Below, piece after piece: positions 6,289 through 7,356 of a stretch of DNA of 7,356 nt (within the stretch, counting starts at the first letter, position 1; each line of letters begins with the position of its first letter). The notes beneath the pieces were generated by a model. It was not told the origin of the DNA. It made no database searches and saw only the letters and a program-made list of their open reading frames with translations. This stretch comes from Mediterranea massiliensis (GTDB lineage: Bacteria > Bacteroidota > Bacteroidia > Bacteroidales > Bacteroidaceae): positions 1-7,356 of the forward strand of contig CATXSD010000128.1 in NCBI GenBank assembly GCA_958402075.1. Reading direction: 5' to 3'. The position numbers and the translations under genes are program-made.

Positions 6289-6337
6289 ACAGGATTTGAA
6301 AGGAATTCTTACGCAAAACAACCTATAATCTGACCGT

Positions 6338-7356
6338 ATGAACAAGAAATGGATGTATGTAATGGGGGCCGCCTGCCTGCTGGCCGCCTGCCGTCCCGCC
6401 GCTGAAAAGGGGGACGGAACGCTGGCCGTCATCGACGCGGCCGCGGCTTATGAACAACAAACCGAACTGAAAGTGAGCGACTTGGGGCAGCATGTGCGCT
6501 ATGTTCCGCTGGAGACGACGGACTCCTGCCTCGTGGGAAACAACCCAAAAATCATGGTTCTGGAAAAGCAACTGGTGGTTTTGACCAACCAAACGGCGTA
6601 CTGCTTCGACAAGGAGTCGGGCCGTTTCCTCAATGCCATCGGGCATACGGGCGAAGACCCGCAGGGCTATAGCACGAACGAACCTGCCTACAACCCGCGA
6701 AACGGCCTGTTCTACTTCGTGCGACACCCGGACCAACTGCAACGTTACGACGCACAAGGCCGCTATCAGGGCAAGGTAAAGGTAAAGACACCGCCGAACC
6801 TGCCGACCAGTTTCGCCTTTCTCGACACGCTGATAGTGGGGCATTACAACAACCTGGCCCAGATGAATAAGCACAACCGCGCCCTGGGCTTCTTCACCGA
6901 ATCGGGGCTTTTGACGGACACCATCGAGAGTACTTTGCCGCCGCTGCCGCCGATGGACATCAGTGACATCGCCTCCATCAGCGTCCACAAGCTGGGGAAT
7001 GCGGGCACTATCCACACACAGTTCAAGGACGGAAGCACGTCCTTCAGCATTCTTGGCGGCACTTCGCTGTGGGAAGAGGACGGCCGGATGCGCTTCAAGG
7101 AACCCTTCAATGACACCATCTACAACGTTTCGACGGCAGACGGACTGACGCCTTGGGCCGTATTCAGCCTCGGGAAGTATGGCCTGGAGGCGAAGGCACG
7201 GTGGAGCAACGAGGAGCTGGATGGCAAACTGCTGCCCGTTTTCATGCTCGAAAGTCCGCGGGCAGTGTTCTTCCAGTGCTTTGAAGGGCTGAAGAAAACC
7301 CTGAACGGCATCTACGACAAGCAGGCCGGCACCACCCGCATGTGCGACGAAGAGAA
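6338..7356 (+). CDS. 6-bladed beta-propeller lipoprotein (DUF4934-like), runs off right edge
   Basis: The frame is open from the ATG at 6338 to the window end, 339 codons plus two bases, so the C-terminus is missing. The N-terminus MNKKWMYVMGAACLLAACRP is a lipoprotein signal with lipobox LAAC and lipidated Cys18. Residues after the cysteine (RPAAEKGD) lack the acidic surface-export signal known in Bacteroides, so a periplasm-facing location is more likely, though not certain. The segment KVSDLGQHVRYVPLETTDSCLVGN is typical of the first strand region of Bacteroides 6-bladed propeller lipoproteins (DUF4934/BF3164-like); later repeats include CFDKESGRFLNAIGHTGEDPQGY and RYDAQGRYQGKVKVK. Ligand and function are unknown for most members. 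The start has no Shine-Dalgarno sequence. It is probably a separate unit from lysO, 124 bases upstream, because it has its own promoter box. Domain naming is from memory of the family pattern. Confidence 0.85.
   Translation, partial: MNKKWMYVMGAACLLAACRPAAEKGDGTLAVIDAAAAYEQQTELKVSDLGQHVRYVPLETTDSCLVGNNPKIMVLEKQLVVLTNQTAYCFDKESGRFLNAIGHTGEDPQGYSTNEPAYNPRNGLFYFVRHPDQLQRYDAQGRYQGKVKVKTPPNLPTSFAFLDTLIVGHYNNLAQMNKHNRALGFFTESGLLTDTIESTLPPLPPMDISDIASISVHKLGNAGTIHTQFKDGSTSFSILGGTSLWEEDGRMRFKEPFNDTIYNVSTADGLTPWAVFSLGKYGLEAKARWSNEELDGKLLPVFMLESPRAVFFQCFEGLKKTLNGIYDKQAGTTRMCDEE

Noticed and set aside
6296..6329. A sigma70-like pair TTGAAA (6296-6301) and TATAAT (6324-6329) before the lipoprotein gene
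   Set aside because: The spacer is 22 bases, the box lies only 8 bases before the start codon, and Bacteroidota primary promoters use TAnnTTTG, which is present at 6281-6288.
6338..7356. A link between the TlpA-type protein and the beta-propeller lipoprotein as one new envelope system
   Set aside because: Both kinds of protein are very common in Bacteroidota, they lie about 2.9 kb apart with three unrelated genes between them, and nothing in the sequence ties them together.

Overview
The window looks like ordinary core chromosome of a Bacteroidaceae bacterium (Bacteroides, Phocaeicola or a relative). The reasons are: every complete gene has a box fitting TAnnTTTG upstream, the -7 element of the Bacteroides primary sigma factor; most starts lack a Shine-Dalgarno sequence; the RNase HII reads like Bacteroides RnhB; and the two exported proteins (a long multidomain TlpA-type thioredoxin and a 6-bladed beta-propeller lipoprotein) are of types abundant in this phylum. 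The genes are GC-rich (roughly 55-65% where I counted sample lines) and the promoters are AT-rich.

Layout, left to right. (1) gpmI, minus strand, N-terminal 267 codons, running off the left edge. (2) A 400-base divergent intergenic region, 803-1203, with a 77-base hairpin-forming CACAGATTAC repeat in the likely gpmI leader and promoters in both directions. (3) A 744-residue exported TlpA/thioredoxin protein, plus strand, ending in a clear intrinsic terminator that abuts the next promoter. (4) corA, plus strand, with a leader of about 140 bases and an unusually strong ribosome binding site. (5) rnhB, minus strand, convergent with corA with only 3 bases between the stop codons. (6) lysO, plus strand, divergent from rnhB; the two -7 boxes lie inside a 14-bp perfect inverted repeat. 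(7) A beta-propeller lipoprotein gene, plus strand, running off the right edge.

The genes are mostly separate transcription units: glycolysis (gpmI), divalent cation uptake (corA), removal of ribonucleotides and RNA-DNA hybrids (rnhB), lysine export (lysO), and two envelope proteins of unknown client or ligand. I see no mobile element, CRISPR array, RNA gene or defence system, and no convincing new multi-gene system. The items most worth a second look are regulatory: the long hairpin in the gpmI leader, the symmetrical rnhB/lysO promoter pair, and the corA leader.
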